Source: Pseudomonas simiae (GTDB taxonomy: Bacteria; Pseudomonadota; Gammaproteobacteria; Pseudomonadales; Pseudomonadaceae). From it: DNA of 64,000 nucleotides. Under the pieces are notes generated by a model that did not search any database, had not been told where the DNA came from, and saw only the letters and a list, made by a program, of their open reading frames with translations. The position numbers and the translations under genes were made by a program. The stretch lies in the NCBI RefSeq assembly GCF_900111895.1, contig NZ_FOKB01000009.1:186001-250000 (forward strand), given 5' to 3'. Positions 52,560 to 61,716 of this stretch are shown in pieces. Within the stretch, counting starts at the first letter, position 1. Each line of letters begins with the position of its first letter.

Positions 52560-55205
52560 ATGCAAGACCTCGATCCCGTCGAAACCCAGGAATGGCTGGA
52601 CGCCCTGGAATCGGTTCTCGACAAAGAAGGCGAAGACCGTGCTCACTACCTGATGACCCGTATGGGCGAACTCGCGACCCGCAGCGGCTCGCAACTGCCT
52701 TACGCCATCACTACGCCATACCGCAACACCATTCCTGTTACCCACGAAGCACGCATGCCTGGCGACCTGTTCATGGAACGCCGCATTCGCTCGCTGGTAC
52801 GCTGGAACGCCATGGCGATGGTAATGCGCACGAACTTGAAAGATTCGGACCTGGGCGGTCACATCTCCAGCTTCGCCTCCAGCGCAACCCTGTATGACAT
52901 CGGCTTCAACTACTTCTTCCAGGCCCCGACCGACGAACACGGCGGCGACCTGATCTACTTCCAGGGCCACACCTCGCCAGGCGTCTACGCCCGTGCGTTC
53001 ATGGAAGGCCGCATCAGCGAAGAACACATGAACAACTTCCGCCAGGAAGTGGACGGTAACGGCCTGTCGTCGTACCCGCACCCTTGGCTGATGCCTGATT
53101 TCTGGCAGTTCCCGACGGTGTCCATGGGTCTGGGCCCAATCCAGGCGATCTACCAGGCACGTTTCATGAAGTACCTGGAAGCCCGTGGCTTCATCCCGGA
53201 AGGCAAGCAGAAAGTCTGGTGTTTCCTGGGTGATGGCGAGTGTGACGAGCCGGAATCCTTGGGCGCCATCTCCCTGGCCGGCCGCGAGAAGCTGGACAAC
53301 CTGATCTTCGTCATCAACTGCAACCTGCAGCGCCTCGACGGCCCGGTTCGCGGCAACGGCAAGATCATCCAGGAACTTGAAGGCGTGTTCCGCGGTGCTC
53401 AGTGGAACGTGACCAAAGTCATCTGGGGCCGCTTCTGGGACCCACTGCTGGCCAAGGACGTCGACGGTATCCTGCAACGTCGCATGGACGAAGTCATCGA
53501 CGGCGAGTACCAGAACTACAAAGCCAAAGACGGCGCGTTCGTGCGTGAACACTTCTTCAACACGCCTGAACTCAAGGCGATGGTTGCCGACCTGTCCGAC
53601 GACGAGATCTGGAAGCTCAACCGTGGCGGCCACGACCCGTACAAGGTCTACGCGGCGTACCACGAAGCGGTCAACCATAAAGAACAACCAACCGTCATCC
53701 TCGCCAAGACCATCAAGGGTTATGGCACCGGTGCCGGCGAAGCGAAGAACACTGCGCACAACACCAAGAAAGTCGACGTCGACAGCCTGAAGTTGTTCCG
53801 CGACCGCTTCGACATCCCGGTCAAGGACGAAGAGCTGGAGAACCTGCCGTTCTTCAAGCCAGAGCCGAACAGCGCCGAAGCCCGTTACCTGGCTGAGCGC
53901 CGCGCCGCACTGGGTGGTTTCGTGCCTCAGCGTCGCGCCAACAGCTTCAGCGTACCGACGCCAGACCTGAGCACCCTCAAGGCTATCCTCGACGGCTCGG
54001 GCGACCGTGAAATCTCCACCACCATGGCCTTCGTGCGGATCCTCGCGCAGCTGGTCAAGGACAAGGACATCGGCCCGCGCATCGTACCGATCATCCCGGA
54101 CGAAGCCCGTACCTTCGGTATGGAAGGCATGTTCCGTCAGTTGGGCATCTACTCCTCCGTCGGCCAGCTCTACGAGCCAGTCGATAAAGACCAGGTGATG
54201 TTCTACAAGGAAGACAAGAAGGGCCAGATCCTCGAAGAAGGCATCAACGAAGCGGGCGCCATGAGCTCCTTCATCGCTGCCGGTACTTCGTACTCCAGCC
54301 ACAACCAGCCGATGCTGCCGTTCTACATCTTCTACTCGATGTTCGGCTTCCAGCGTATCGGCGACCTGGCCTGGGCAGCAGGCGACAGCCGTACCCGTGG
54401 CTTCCTGATCGGCGGTACCGCCGGCCGGACCACACTGAACGGCGAAGGCCTGCAACACGAAGACGGTCACAGCCACATCCTGGCTGCCACCATCCCGAAC
54501 TGCCGCACCTTTGATCCAACCTACGGCTACGAGCTGGCGGTGATCATCCAGGACGGCATGAAGAAGATGACCGAAGAGCAGCAGGACGTTTTCTACTACA
54601 TCACCGTGATGAACGAGTCCTACCAGCAGCCAGCCATGCCGGCCGGTGTCGAGGAAGGCATCATCAAGGGCATGTACCTGCTCGAAGAAGACACCAAGGA
54701 AGCGGCGCACCACGTACAGCTGATGGGCTCCGGCACCATCCTGCGCGAAGTGCGTGAAGCGGCTAAGATCCTGCGTGACGAGTTCAACGTCGGCGCTGAC
54801 GTATGGAGCGTGACCAGCTTCAACGAACTGCGTCGCGATGGCCTGGCCGTAGAGCGTCACAACCGCCTGCACCCTGGCCAGAAGCCACAGCGCACCTTCG
54901 TTGAAGAGTGCCTGACCGGCCGTAAAGGCCCGGTGATCGCTTCGACCGACTACATGAAACTGTTTGCTGAACAAATTCGCCAGTGGGTCCCGTCCAAGGA
55001 ATTCAAAGTCCTGGGCACCGACGGTTTCGGCCGCAGTGACAGCCGCAAGAAGCTGCGTCACTTCTTCGAAGTCGACCGTCACTTCGTGGTGTTGGCAGCC
55101 CTGGAAGCCTTGGCTGACCGCGGTGAGATCGAACCTAAGGTGGTAGCAGACGCTATCGTCAAGTTCGGGATCAACCCGGAAAAACGCAACCCACTGGACT
55201 GCTGA
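52560..55205 (+). CDS. aceE: Pyruvate dehydrogenase E1 component (homodimeric)
   Basis: AceE decarboxylates pyruvate with thiamine diphosphate and loads the acetyl group onto the lipoyl domains of AceF. The 881-residue protein is the single-chain E1 of gammaproteobacteria. The thiamine diphosphate motif spans GDGECDEPESLG to VINCNLQRLDG. Other E1 patterns are HTSPGVYARAFMEGR and SYSSHNQPMLPFYIFYSMFG. The ATG at 52560 (MQDLDPVETQEWLD) follows GGAGC at a 6-base spacing and gives the length known in P. aeruginosa. An in-frame ATG at 52485 would add 25 residues without a good ribosome site. aceF follows after 11 bases. Upstream palindromes suggest control by a pyruvate-responsive repressor. Confidence 0.97.
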   Translation: MQDLDPVETQEWLDALESVLDKEGEDRAHYLMTRMGELATRSGSQLPYAITTPYRNTIPVTHEARMPGDLFMERRIRSLVRWNAMAMVMRTNLKDSDLGGHISSFASSATLYDIGFNYFFQAPTDEHGGDLIYFQGHTSPGVYARAFMEGRISEEHMNNFRQEVDGNGLSSYPHPWLMPDFWQFPTVSMGLGPIQAIYQARFMKYLEARGFIPEGKQKVWCFLGDGECDEPESLGAISLAGREKLDNLIFVINCNLQRLDGPVRGNGKIIQELEGVFRGAQWNVTKVIWGRFWDPLLAKDVDGILQRRMDEVIDGEYQNYKAKDGAFVREHFFNTPELKAMVADLSDDEIWKLNRGGHDPYKVYAAYHEAVNHKEQPTVILAKTIKGYGTGAGEAKNTAHNTKKVDVDSLKLFRDRFDIPVKDEELENLPFFKPEPNSAEARYLAERRAALGGFVPQRRANSFSVPTPDLSTLKAILDGSGDREISTTMAFVRILAQLVKDKDIGPRIVPIIPDEARTFGMEGMFRQLGIYSSVGQLYEPVDKDQVMFYKEDKKGQILEEGINEAGAMSSFIAAGTSYSSHNQPMLPFYIFYSMFGFQRIGDLAWAAGDSRTRGFLIGGTAGRTTLNGEGLQHEDGHSHILAATIPNCRTFDPTYGYELAVIIQDGMKKMTEEQQDVFYYITVMNESYQQPAMPAGVEEGIIKGMYLLEEDTKEAAHHVQLMGSGTILREVREAAKILRDEFNVGADVWSVTSFNELRRDGLAVERHNRLHPGQKPQRTFVEECLTGRKGPVIASTDYMKLFAEQIRQWVPSKEFKVLGTDGFGRSDSRKKLRHFFEVDRHFVVLAALEALADRGEIEPKVVADAIVKFGINPEKRNPLDC

Positions 55206-55216
55206 GGAGATTTTTT

Positions 55217-56863
55217 GTGAGCGAACTCATTCGCGTACCTGACATCGGCAGCGGTGAAGGTGAAGTAATCGAGCTGTTTGTGAAGGTCGGCGACACCGTC
55301 GAAGCCGACCAGAGCATCCTGACCCTGGAATCGGACAAGGCGAGCATGGAAATCCCTGCTCCCAAGGCCGGCGTGGTCAAGAGCCTGAAAGTGAAGCTGG
55401 GCGATCGCCTGAAAGAAGGCGACGAACTGCTGGAACTGGAAATCGAAGGTGCCGCTGACGCGGCCCCTGCGGCGTCGCCTGCTGCCGCTGCTGCACCCGC
55501 CCCTGCTGCTGAAAAGCCTGCTGCTGCCGAGGCTGCTCCAGCCCCGGCCGCTGCACCTGCCGCCGCCACCGTCCAGGACATTCACGTCCCGGACATCGGC
55601 TCGTCGGGCAAGGCCAAGATCATCGAGCTGCTGGTCAAGGTCGGCGACACCGTCGAAGCCGACCAGTCGCTGATCACCCTGGAGTCCGACAAGGCCTCCA
55701 TGGAAATCCCTTCGCCGGCTGCCGGCGTAGTGGAAAGCATCGCGGTCAAGCTGGAAGACGAAGTCGGCACTGGCGACTTCATCCTCAAGCTGAAAGTACA
55801 AGGCGCTGCACCTGCTGCCGCTCCAGCACCGGCAGCCGCTCCGGCCGCCAAGGCTGAAGCTGCTCCGGCTGCTGCCACCCCTGCGCCTGCTGCCAAAGCC
55901 GAGGCCGCTCCGGCCCCTGCTGCTGCCGCTCCTGCGCCAAGCGGTGCCAAGGTTCACGCCGGTCCTGCCGTGCGTCAACTGGCCCGTGAGTTCGGCGTTG
56001 AGCTGAGCGCTGTGTCGGCCACCGGCCCTCACGGTCGCGTGCTGAAGGAAGACGTGCAGGTTTACGTCAAGGCCATGATGCAGAAGGCCAAGGAAGCGCC
56101 GGCTGCTGGTGGCGCTACCGGTGGTTCGGGCATTCCGCCGATCCGTACCGTGGACTTCAGCCGCTTCGGCGAAATCGAAGAAGTGCCGATGACCCGCCTG
56201 ATGCAAATCGGCGCGGCCGGTCTGCACGCGAGCTGGCTGAACATCCCGCACGTGACTCAGTTCGACCAGGCCGACATCACCGACCTGGAAGCTTTCCGCG
56301 TTGCGCAGAAAGCCGTGGCCGAGAAGGCCGGCGTGAAACTGACCGTGCTGCCACTGCTGCTCAAGGCCTGCGCGCACCTGCTCAAGGAACTGCCGGACTT
56401 CAACGCTTCGCTGGCGCCAAGCGGCAAGGCGATCATCCGCAAGAAGTACGTGCACATCGGTTTCGCGGTCGACACCCCGGATGGCCTGCTGGTGCCGGTC
56501 ATCAAGAACGTTGACCAGAAGAGCCTGCTGCAACTCGCTGCCGAAGCCGCTGCACTGGCTGCCAAGGCCCGCGACAAGAAGCTCACCCCGGACGACATGC
56601 AGGGCGCGTGCTTCACCATCTCCAGCCTCGGTCACATTGGCGGCACTGGCTTCACGCCAATCGTCAACGCGCCGGAAGTGGCGATCCTAGGTGTGTCCAA
56701 GGCAACCATCCAGCCTGTGTGGGACGGTAAAGCGTTCCAGCCGAAGCTGATGCTGCCACTGTCGCTGTCCTACGATCACCGCGTGATCAACGGCGCCGCA
56801 GCTGCACGCTTCACCCAGCGTCTGAGCCAACTGCTGAACGATATCCGCACTATCCTGCTGTAA
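55217..56863 (+). CDS. aceF: Pyruvate dehydrogenase E2 (dihydrolipoyl acetyltransferase)
   Basis: AceF is the core of the pyruvate dehydrogenase complex and passes acetyl groups to CoA. The 548-residue protein has two lipoyl domains (about 1-80 and 118-195), each with the lipoylation site ESDKASME (Lys modified), joined by Ala/Pro-rich flexible linkers, a peripheral E1/E3-binding domain (about 243-280: GPAVRQLAREFGVELSAV) and the catalytic domain with SLSYDHRVINGAAAARF (His-Arg/Asp active site). The start is GTG at 55217 with GAGGAG upstream, directly after aceE. Two lipoyl domains match the P. aeruginosa protein; E. coli has three. A terminator follows at 56935-56960. Confidence 0.97.
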   Translation: MSELIRVPDIGSGEGEVIELFVKVGDTVEADQSILTLESDKASMEIPAPKAGVVKSLKVKLGDRLKEGDELLELEIEGAADAAPAASPAAAAAPAPAAEKPAAAEAAPAPAAAPAAATVQDIHVPDIGSSGKAKIIELLVKVGDTVEADQSLITLESDKASMEIPSPAAGVVESIAVKLEDEVGTGDFILKLKVQGAAPAAAPAPAAAPAAKAEAAPAAATPAPAAKAEAAPAPAAAAPAPSGAKVHAGPAVRQLAREFGVELSAVSATGPHGRVLKEDVQVYVKAMMQKAKEAPAAGGATGGSGIPPIRTVDFSRFGEIEEVPMTRLMQIGAAGLHASWLNIPHVTQFDQADITDLEAFRVAQKAVAEKAGVKLTVLPLLLKACAHLLKELPDFNASLAPSGKAIIRKKYVHIGFAVDTPDGLLVPVIKNVDQKSLLQLAAEAAALAAKARDKKLTPDDMQGACFTISSLGHIGGTGFTPIVNAPEVAILGVSKATIQPVWDGKAFQPKLMLPLSLSYDHRVINGAAAARFTQRLSQLLNDIRTILL

Positions 56864-56871
56864 GCCGCCAT

Positions 56872-56895
56872 GGCCTCCTCTTCACCGAGGAGGCC
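56872..56895 (+). terminator. Hairpin after aceF
   Basis: GGCCTCCTC-TTCACC-GAGGAGGCC is a 9-base stem right after the aceF stop; no T-tract follows, so it is likely a pause or mRNA 3'-end structure preceding the true terminator. Confidence 0.5.
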
Positions 56896-56934
56896 TGGCT
56901 GCAACGATTTTCGAGCGCCACGCTCGCACCTCAA

Positions 56935-56960
56935 CCCCGCCACTTGGCGGGGCTTTTTTT
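56935..56960 (+). terminator. Rho-independent terminator of aceEF
   Basis: CCCCGCC-ACTT-GGCGGGG stem followed by CTTTTTTT, an excellent intrinsic terminator 72 bases after the aceF stop. Confidence 0.93.
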
Positions 56961-57178
56961 GCCTGTTTTCCCGCAGGAAGCTGGACACACAAAACAGGTT
57001 TGTACACCTTCCATCACCTCGATTGCAGAAATCCCTCTCGCGGCCGATAACCCCCTTATAGCACTTAGCCTTCATCCTCTCTTGTCAGCCCGCGCCGCAT
57101 GATGCAACCTTGCCGCAGGCAGCAGAAAAGAGGGCGTGAGCCCGGCGCAGTGCGCGTAATTTCAAGTGAGTTTCCCCC

Positions 57179-59872
57179 ATGAAAAGCCAACCCGATGTCG
57201 CCCGTATGGCGGCCGAGGTAGTGACGCAGTTACCGGTGCCTTCGCGCCTCGGTATGCTGCGTTTCGAGCGGCTTAATGAGGCAAGCTGGGCCCTTCTTTA
57301 CCTCGACCCCAATTGCGAACGCCAATTCGGCCTTTCGGCGGTCGAATTGTGTGCCTTGATCGGCACGCCTTACGCCAGCCTGATGGAGCCCCAGGCGCGC
57401 TATCAACTGCACGACACCATCCAGCAGCAACTGACCCAGAGCCCTCATTACCTGGTGCGCTATACCCTGCACACCAGCGACGGGCCGCTGAGCCTGCTGG
57501 AAATGGGCGAAGCCTATAAGCAACACAATCGCCATCTGCTGCGCGGCTACCTGATGGTGGTCGATGGCTTGTTCAGCGAGATTCCCACCGCGGCCCCCAC
57601 GGCAGACCTGGAGAACCAGAATAGCCGCCTGCAGATCGCCCTGGAGCTCAACCAGCGCGCCCAACAGGAACAACTGCAGCATCTGGAGCGGGTGCGCGCC
57701 CAGCAAGAGTTGATTCTGCTGCTGGCCCGTCAGCGCTACACCACCCCCAATTCGCTGCAAGAAGCCGCCGAGCTGATTACCCGCAGTGCCTGTGACATCT
57801 ACCAGATCGACTGCGCCAGCATCTGGAACCTCGAAGGCCAGCGCCTGGTGCCGATTTCGGCCTACCACCGCGCCGACGGGCAACACCACCTGCCCGAATC
57901 CATCGATGCCAGCTGCTTCCCGGACTACCTGGAAGCCCTGCACAGCAGCCGGGCGATCGACGCCACCAACGCGATGCGCGACCCACGCACTCGGGAAATG
58001 GCCGACAGCCTGCGCGACAAAGACATCCACGCCATGCTTGACGCCAGCATTCGCGTCGACGGCCATGTCGTGGGCGTACTGTGCCTAGAGCAAAGCGGTA
58101 GCACCCGCGCCTGGCAAGCCGATGAAATTGCCTTCGCCGGCGAGCTGGCCGATCAGTTCGCGCAAGTCATCAACAACCACAACCGTCGGACGGCAACCAG
58201 CGCGCTGCACCTGTTCCAGCGCGCCGTGGAACAAAGCGCCAACGCCTTTCTGCTGGTCAATTGCGACGGCGTGGTCGAGTACGTCAACCCAAGCTTTACC
58301 GCGATCACCCAATACAGCGCCGAGGAGGTCCACGGCCACCGCCTGGCCCAGTTGCCGGCGCTGGAGAACCTCAGTGAGTTGCTGTTCGACGCACCGTCGA
58401 GCCTGGCCAAGAGCAACAGCTGGCAGGGTGAATTCAAAAGCCGCCGTAAAAACCTCGAACCCTACTGGGGCCAGTTGTCGATTTCCAAAGTGTATGGCGA
58501 CAACCGCGAGTTGACCCACTACATCGGCATCTACGAAGACATCACCCAGACCAAGCTGGCCCAGCAGCGCATCGAGCGTCTGGCCTACACCGACAACCTG
58601 ACCAACCTGGGCAACCGCCCGGCGTTCATCCGCAACCTCGACGAGCGCTTCGCCCGTGACAGTGACAGTCCGATCAGCCTGTTGCTGGTGGACATCGACA
58701 ACTTCAAGCGCATCAACGACAGTCTTGGTCACCAGACCGGCGACAAGCTGCTGATCAGCCTGGCGCGCCGCTTGCGTAACAGCCTGAGTACCGGCGGCAG
58801 CCTGGCGCGGTTTGCCAGTAACGAGTTCGCGGTGCTGCTCGACGACACCGATCTGGAGAGCGGCCAGCAGGTGGCCAGTCAGTTGCTGGCGACGCTCGAC
58901 AAACCGATGTTTGTCGACAATCAGCTGATCAGCGTCACCGGCTCCGTGGGCCTGGCCTGCGCACCGCTGCATGGCCGCGACCCGCAGACCCTGATGCGCA
59001 ACGCCGGCCTCGCCCTGCACAAGGCCAAGGCCAACGGCAAGCATCAGGTCCAAGTGTTTACCGAAGCACTGAACGCCGAGGCCAGCTACAAGCTGTTCGT
59101 GGAGAACAACCTGCGTCGCGCCCTCACCCAGAATGAGCTGGACGTGTTTTACCAGCCCAAGCTGTGCCTGCGCAGCGGCCGCCTGCTCGGCATGGAAGCG
59201 CTGCTGCGCTGGAACCACCCGGAAAAGGGCATGATCCGCCCCGACCAATTTATCAGCGTGGCGGAAGAGACCGGCCTGATCATCCCCATCGGCAAATGGA
59301 TCGCCCGCCAGGCCTGTCGCATGAGCAAGCAACTGAGCGCCAGCGGCATGGGCAACTTGCAGGTGGCAATCAACTTGTCACCCAAACAGTTCTCCGACCC
59401 GGACCTGGTGGCCTCGATTGCCAGCATCCTCAAGGAAGAACAACTGCCGGCCAACCTGCTGGAGCTGGAACTGACCGAAGGCCTGCTGCTGGAAGCCACC
59501 GAAGACACACGCCTGCAGCTTGATCAATTGAAAAGCCTTGGCCTGACCCTGGCCATGGACGACTTCGGCACCGGTTACTCGTCGCTGAGTTACTTGAAAA
59601 AATTCCCCATCGACATCATCAAGATCGATCGCAGCTTCATCCACGAAATCCCGGACAACCAGGACGACATGGAAATCACCTCCGCGGTGATCGCCATGGC
59701 CCACAACCTTAAGCTCAAGGTGGTGGCCGAAGGCATCGAGACCGCCGAACAACTGGCGTTCCTGCGCCGCCACCGTTGCGATGTGGGCCAAGGCTACCTG
59801 TTTGACCGGCCAATCCCTGGGGCAGAGCTGCTGGCGATGCTCAAACGCTATCCGCGCGGGCCAATCGCCTGA
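57179..59872 (+). CDS. dipA: PAS-GAF-PAS-GGDEF-EAL protein, c-di-GMP phosphodiesterase DipA
   Basis: An 897-residue signalling protein: PAS-like (about 20-135), coiled coil (about 140-185), GAF (about 185-345), PAS (about 345-465), GGDEF-type (about 470-635) and EAL (about 645-890). The GGDEF site reads ASNEF (residues 546-550), so synthesis of c-di-GMP is not expected. The EAL domain keeps Glu673 in MEALLRWN, plus DDFGTGYSSLSYL and KIDRSFI, so it should hydrolyse c-di-GMP. The place between aceF and msrA is that of P. aeruginosa DipA, needed for biofilm dispersal. There is no transmembrane segment, so it is cytoplasmic. ATG at 57179. The GAF and PAS domains suggest redox or ligand control, but the signal is not known. 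Confidence 0.92.
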   Translation: MKSQPDVARMAAEVVTQLPVPSRLGMLRFERLNEASWALLYLDPNCERQFGLSAVELCALIGTPYASLMEPQARYQLHDTIQQQLTQSPHYLVRYTLHTSDGPLSLLEMGEAYKQHNRHLLRGYLMVVDGLFSEIPTAAPTADLENQNSRLQIALELNQRAQQEQLQHLERVRAQQELILLLARQRYTTPNSLQEAAELITRSACDIYQIDCASIWNLEGQRLVPISAYHRADGQHHLPESIDASCFPDYLEALHSSRAIDATNAMRDPRTREMADSLRDKDIHAMLDASIRVDGHVVGVLCLEQSGSTRAWQADEIAFAGELADQFAQVINNHNRRTATSALHLFQRAVEQSANAFLLVNCDGVVEYVNPSFTAITQYSAEEVHGHRLAQLPALENLSELLFDAPSSLAKSNSWQGEFKSRRKNLEPYWGQLSISKVYGDNRELTHYIGIYEDITQTKLAQQRIERLAYTDNLTNLGNRPAFIRNLDERFARDSDSPISLLLVDIDNFKRINDSLGHQTGDKLLISLARRLRNSLSTGGSLARFASNEFAVLLDDTDLESGQQVASQLLATLDKPMFVDNQLISVTGSVGLACAPLHGRDPQTLMRNAGLALHKAKANGKHQVQVFTEALNAEASYKLFVENNLRRALTQNELDVFYQPKLCLRSGRLLGMEALLRWNHPEKGMIRPDQFISVAEETGLIIPIGKWIARQACRMSKQLSASGMGNLQVAINLSPKQFSDPDLVASIASILKEEQLPANLLELELTEGLLLEATEDTRLQLDQLKSLGLTLAMDDFGTGYSSLSYLKKFPIDIIKIDRSFIHEIPDNQDDMEITSAVIAMAHNLKLKVVAEGIETAEQLAFLRRHRCDVGQGYLFDRPIPGAELLAMLKRYPRGPIA

Positions 59873-59944
59873 CAGCGCCGTAACACTCGGGCACACTGGT
59901 TGTCTGAATTCTTACCCAACTCAATCTGACTGAGAGGACTGATC

Positions 59945-60592
59945 ATGGTCTTGCGCTCGGAAATTCTGGTGAACAAAAACGTGCTGCCCACTCAAGAACA
60001 AGCTCTGCCTGGCCGTGAAACCCCGATGTCGCTGCCGGAGACTCACTTCGTCAACGGCAATCCGCTGCTCGGCCCATTTCTGGATGACGTCGGCTTCGCG
60101 ATCTTCGGCCTGGGTTGTTTCTGGGGAGCCGAACGCCGGTTCTGGCAGCGCGATGGCGTGGTCAGCACCGTGGTCGGTTACGCTGGCGGCTACACGCCAA
60201 ACCCGACCTATGAAGAAGTCTGTTCAGGCCTGACCGGCCACAGCGAAGTGGTACTGGTGGTGTATGACCAGGACAAGGTGAAATACGAAGACCTGCTGAA
60301 GATGTTCTGGGAACTGCACAACCCCACCCAGGGCATGCGCCAGGGCAATGACATCGGCAGTCAGTACCGCTCGGTGATCTACGCGACCACCCCGGAGCAA
60401 TTGGCGGCGGCAAAGGCCAGTGCCGAGGCGTATCAGGGTGAGTTGACCAAGGCCGGCCTGGGCGCGATCACCACCGAAATCGAAGAGGCACCGACGGTGT
60501 ACTTCGCCGAGGCGTACCACCAACAGTACCTGGCGAAGAATCCGCAGGGCTATTGCGGGATCGGCGGAACGGGTGTGAGCTGCCCGATCTAA
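59945..60592 (+). CDS. msrA: Peptide methionine sulfoxide reductase MsrA
   Basis: MsrA reduces methionine-S-sulfoxide in oxidised proteins. The 215-residue protein has the catalytic motif GCFWGAERRFW with Cys58, the family pattern YAGGYTPNPTYEEVCSGLTGHSE, and the resolving Cys region GYCGIGGTGVSCPI at the C-terminus. The N-terminal 45 residues are the extension usual in proteobacterial MsrA. AGAGGA lies about 7 bases before the ATG. It sits 72 bases after dipA, as in P. aeruginosa, and ends next to a REPIN that separates it from convergent rlmJ. Confidence 0.96.
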   Translation: MVLRSEILVNKNVLPTQEQALPGRETPMSLPETHFVNGNPLLGPFLDDVGFAIFGLGCFWGAERRFWQRDGVVSTVVGYAGGYTPNPTYEEVCSGLTGHSEVVLVVYDQDKVKYEDLLKMFWELHNPTQGMRQGNDIGSQYRSVIYATTPEQLAAAKASAEAYQGELTKAGLGAITTEIEEAPTVYFAEAYHQQYLAKNPQGYCGIGGTGVSCPI

Positions 60593-60610
60593 AGGCCAAC
60601 GCCATTCAAC

Positions 60611-60703
60611 ATGTGGGAGCGGGCTTGCTCGCGAAAATGGGGTGTCAGTCACTGAATTAGTAGACTGATACACCGCCTTCGCGAGCAAGCCCGCTCTCAC
60701 ATT
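60611..60703. repeat. REPIN between msrA and rlmJ
   Basis: Arms ATGTGGGAGCGGGCTTGCTC (from 60611) and the complement ending at 60703, where one base differs (CTCTCACAT instead of CTCCCACAT). The inner flanks GGGTGTCAGTC and GACTGATACACC also pair. Convergent gene ends. Confidence 0.9.
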
Positions 60704-60730
60704 GGGTTCCGTGCATGGCTTAAGACTGGA

Positions 60731-61567
60731 TCACTCAGCGATCAGCCAATCCATCTGCCATCCACCCTGGGTCTGCCCAAGCTTCTTGGACAGCCACGGC
60801 AGCAACTCCCGCAACTCCTCCTCCAAGCCCCACGGCGGGTTGGCGATCGCCAGGCCCGAGCCGGTCAGGGTGTTGGGCGTATCCAGCGGATGCACCAGCA
60901 ATTCCACACGCAGCAACTTCGGCGCACCGGTGCCGGCCAGGTCCTGGTAGAAACGGCGCAACATGCGCTGATCCTTCACCGGATACCAAATGGCCGCGAC
61001 GGTCTGGCGCATGCGACCCACCGCCTCTTTGAGGGATGCCGCACAGCGCTGCATCTCGTCGAGTTTTTCGAACGGCGGATCAATGAGCATCAACGCACGT
61101 TTTTCCGGGACCGGCAGCAAAGCTCGCGGCACATGCCAGCCTTCGCCCAGGTGCACCTTCACGCGACGGTCACCCTTCATGTTGTCCTTGAGCAGCACGC
61201 CGTCTTCCGGGTGCTTTTCATTGAGCAGCACACGGTCCTGAGGGCGGGTGAGCCGCCGCGCCAGTTCCGGCGAGCCCGGGTAGTAGCGCAACTCTCCGTC
61301 CGGGTTCATCTCATGCAGCACACGCATGTAATCGGCGGTCAGTGGCGGCAGGTCGCTTTCGCCCCACAGGCGCGCAATGCCCTCCAGGTACTCACCGGTG
61401 CGGTTGGCCTGGTCGCCCTGCAGGTCGTACAGACCGATCCCCGCGTGGGTGTCGAGGTAGGCGAACGGCTGCTCCTTGCGCGACATCAGGGCGATGAGGC
61501 GGGTCAAGGTCAGGTGTTTGAAGACATCGGCGTGGTTGCCGGCGTGAAAGGCGTGACGATAATTCAT
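60731..61567 (-). CDS. rlmJ: 23S rRNA (adenine2030-N6)-methyltransferase RlmJ
   Basis: RlmJ methylates A2030 of 23S rRNA, probably on free RNA before ribosome assembly. The 278-residue protein begins MNYRHAFHAGNHADVFKHL, the characteristic N-terminus of the family, contains FAYLDTHAGIGLYDLQ and the catalytic motif LMLIDPPFEK (DPPY/F-type of N6-adenine methylases), and AAIWYPVKDQ. ATG at 61567 is the family start. It is transcribed away from the right end; the vgrG-DUF4123 genes lie behind it on the same strand, separated by 134 bases. Confidence 0.95.
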   Translation of the reverse strand: MNYRHAFHAGNHADVFKHLTLTRLIALMSRKEQPFAYLDTHAGIGLYDLQGDQANRTGEYLEGIARLWGESDLPPLTADYMRVLHEMNPDGELRYYPGSPELARRLTRPQDRVLLNEKHPEDGVLLKDNMKGDRRVKVHLGEGWHVPRALLPVPEKRALMLIDPPFEKLDEMQRCAASLKEAVGRMRQTVAAIWYPVKDQRMLRRFYQDLAGTGAPKLLRVELLVHPLDTPNTLTGSGLAIANPPWGLEEELRELLPWLSKKLGQTQGGWQMDWLIAE

Positions 61568-61590
61568 GGTTGCTCCTGCGCAGGGGGCGA

Positions 61591-61716
61591 AGTTTACCTT
61601 TTACGCGGGCGTTGGTGCAGTGCTTCGGTGCGCGCTTCGCCCGCGAAGACTGCGCCGAAGCCATCGCCGAACTGATCGAAGATCTGCAGCAGGCGCTGGT
61701 TTCAACTCGACTCTGA
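61591..61716 (+). pseudogene. Short coding-like remnant, C-terminal fragment of unknown gene
   Basis: A frame with strongly G/C-ending codons reads FTRALVQCFGARFAREDCAE and on through AIAELIEDLQQALVSTRL to a TGA at 61714-61716. No start codon with a ribosome site is seen, and it lies in the gap between rlmJ and the DUF4123 gene on the opposite strand, overlapping the latter by 15 bases. It looks like the tail of a gene whose front part was removed when the neighbouring DNA arrived. I do not recognise the family; it could also be chance coding bias. Confidence 0.35.

Larger units (their letters stand above)
56864..57178. other. aceF-dipA intergenic region
   Basis: 315 bases holding two hairpins near its start and a possible dipA promoter: TTGCAG (57023-57028), 17 bases, GATAAC (57046-57051). 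The leader from 57062 is GC-rich with short repeats but shows no riboswitch I can recognise and no open reading frame worth calling. Confidence 0.5.

Noticed and set aside
52285..52653. 122-codon plus-strand frame in the aceE leader
   Set aside because: Its second half is aceE in another phase and the first half is AT-rich intergenic DNA with the palindromes; no ribosome site.
52374..55082. Long open frame antisense to aceE (about 900 codons)
   Set aside because: It mirrors aceE, has no recognisable domain and owes its length to the GC-biased third positions of the real gene.
57062..57178. Possible c-di-GMP riboswitch before dipA
   Set aside because: The conserved GEMM motif bases and tetraloop receptor pattern are not present; only loose GC-rich repeats are seen.
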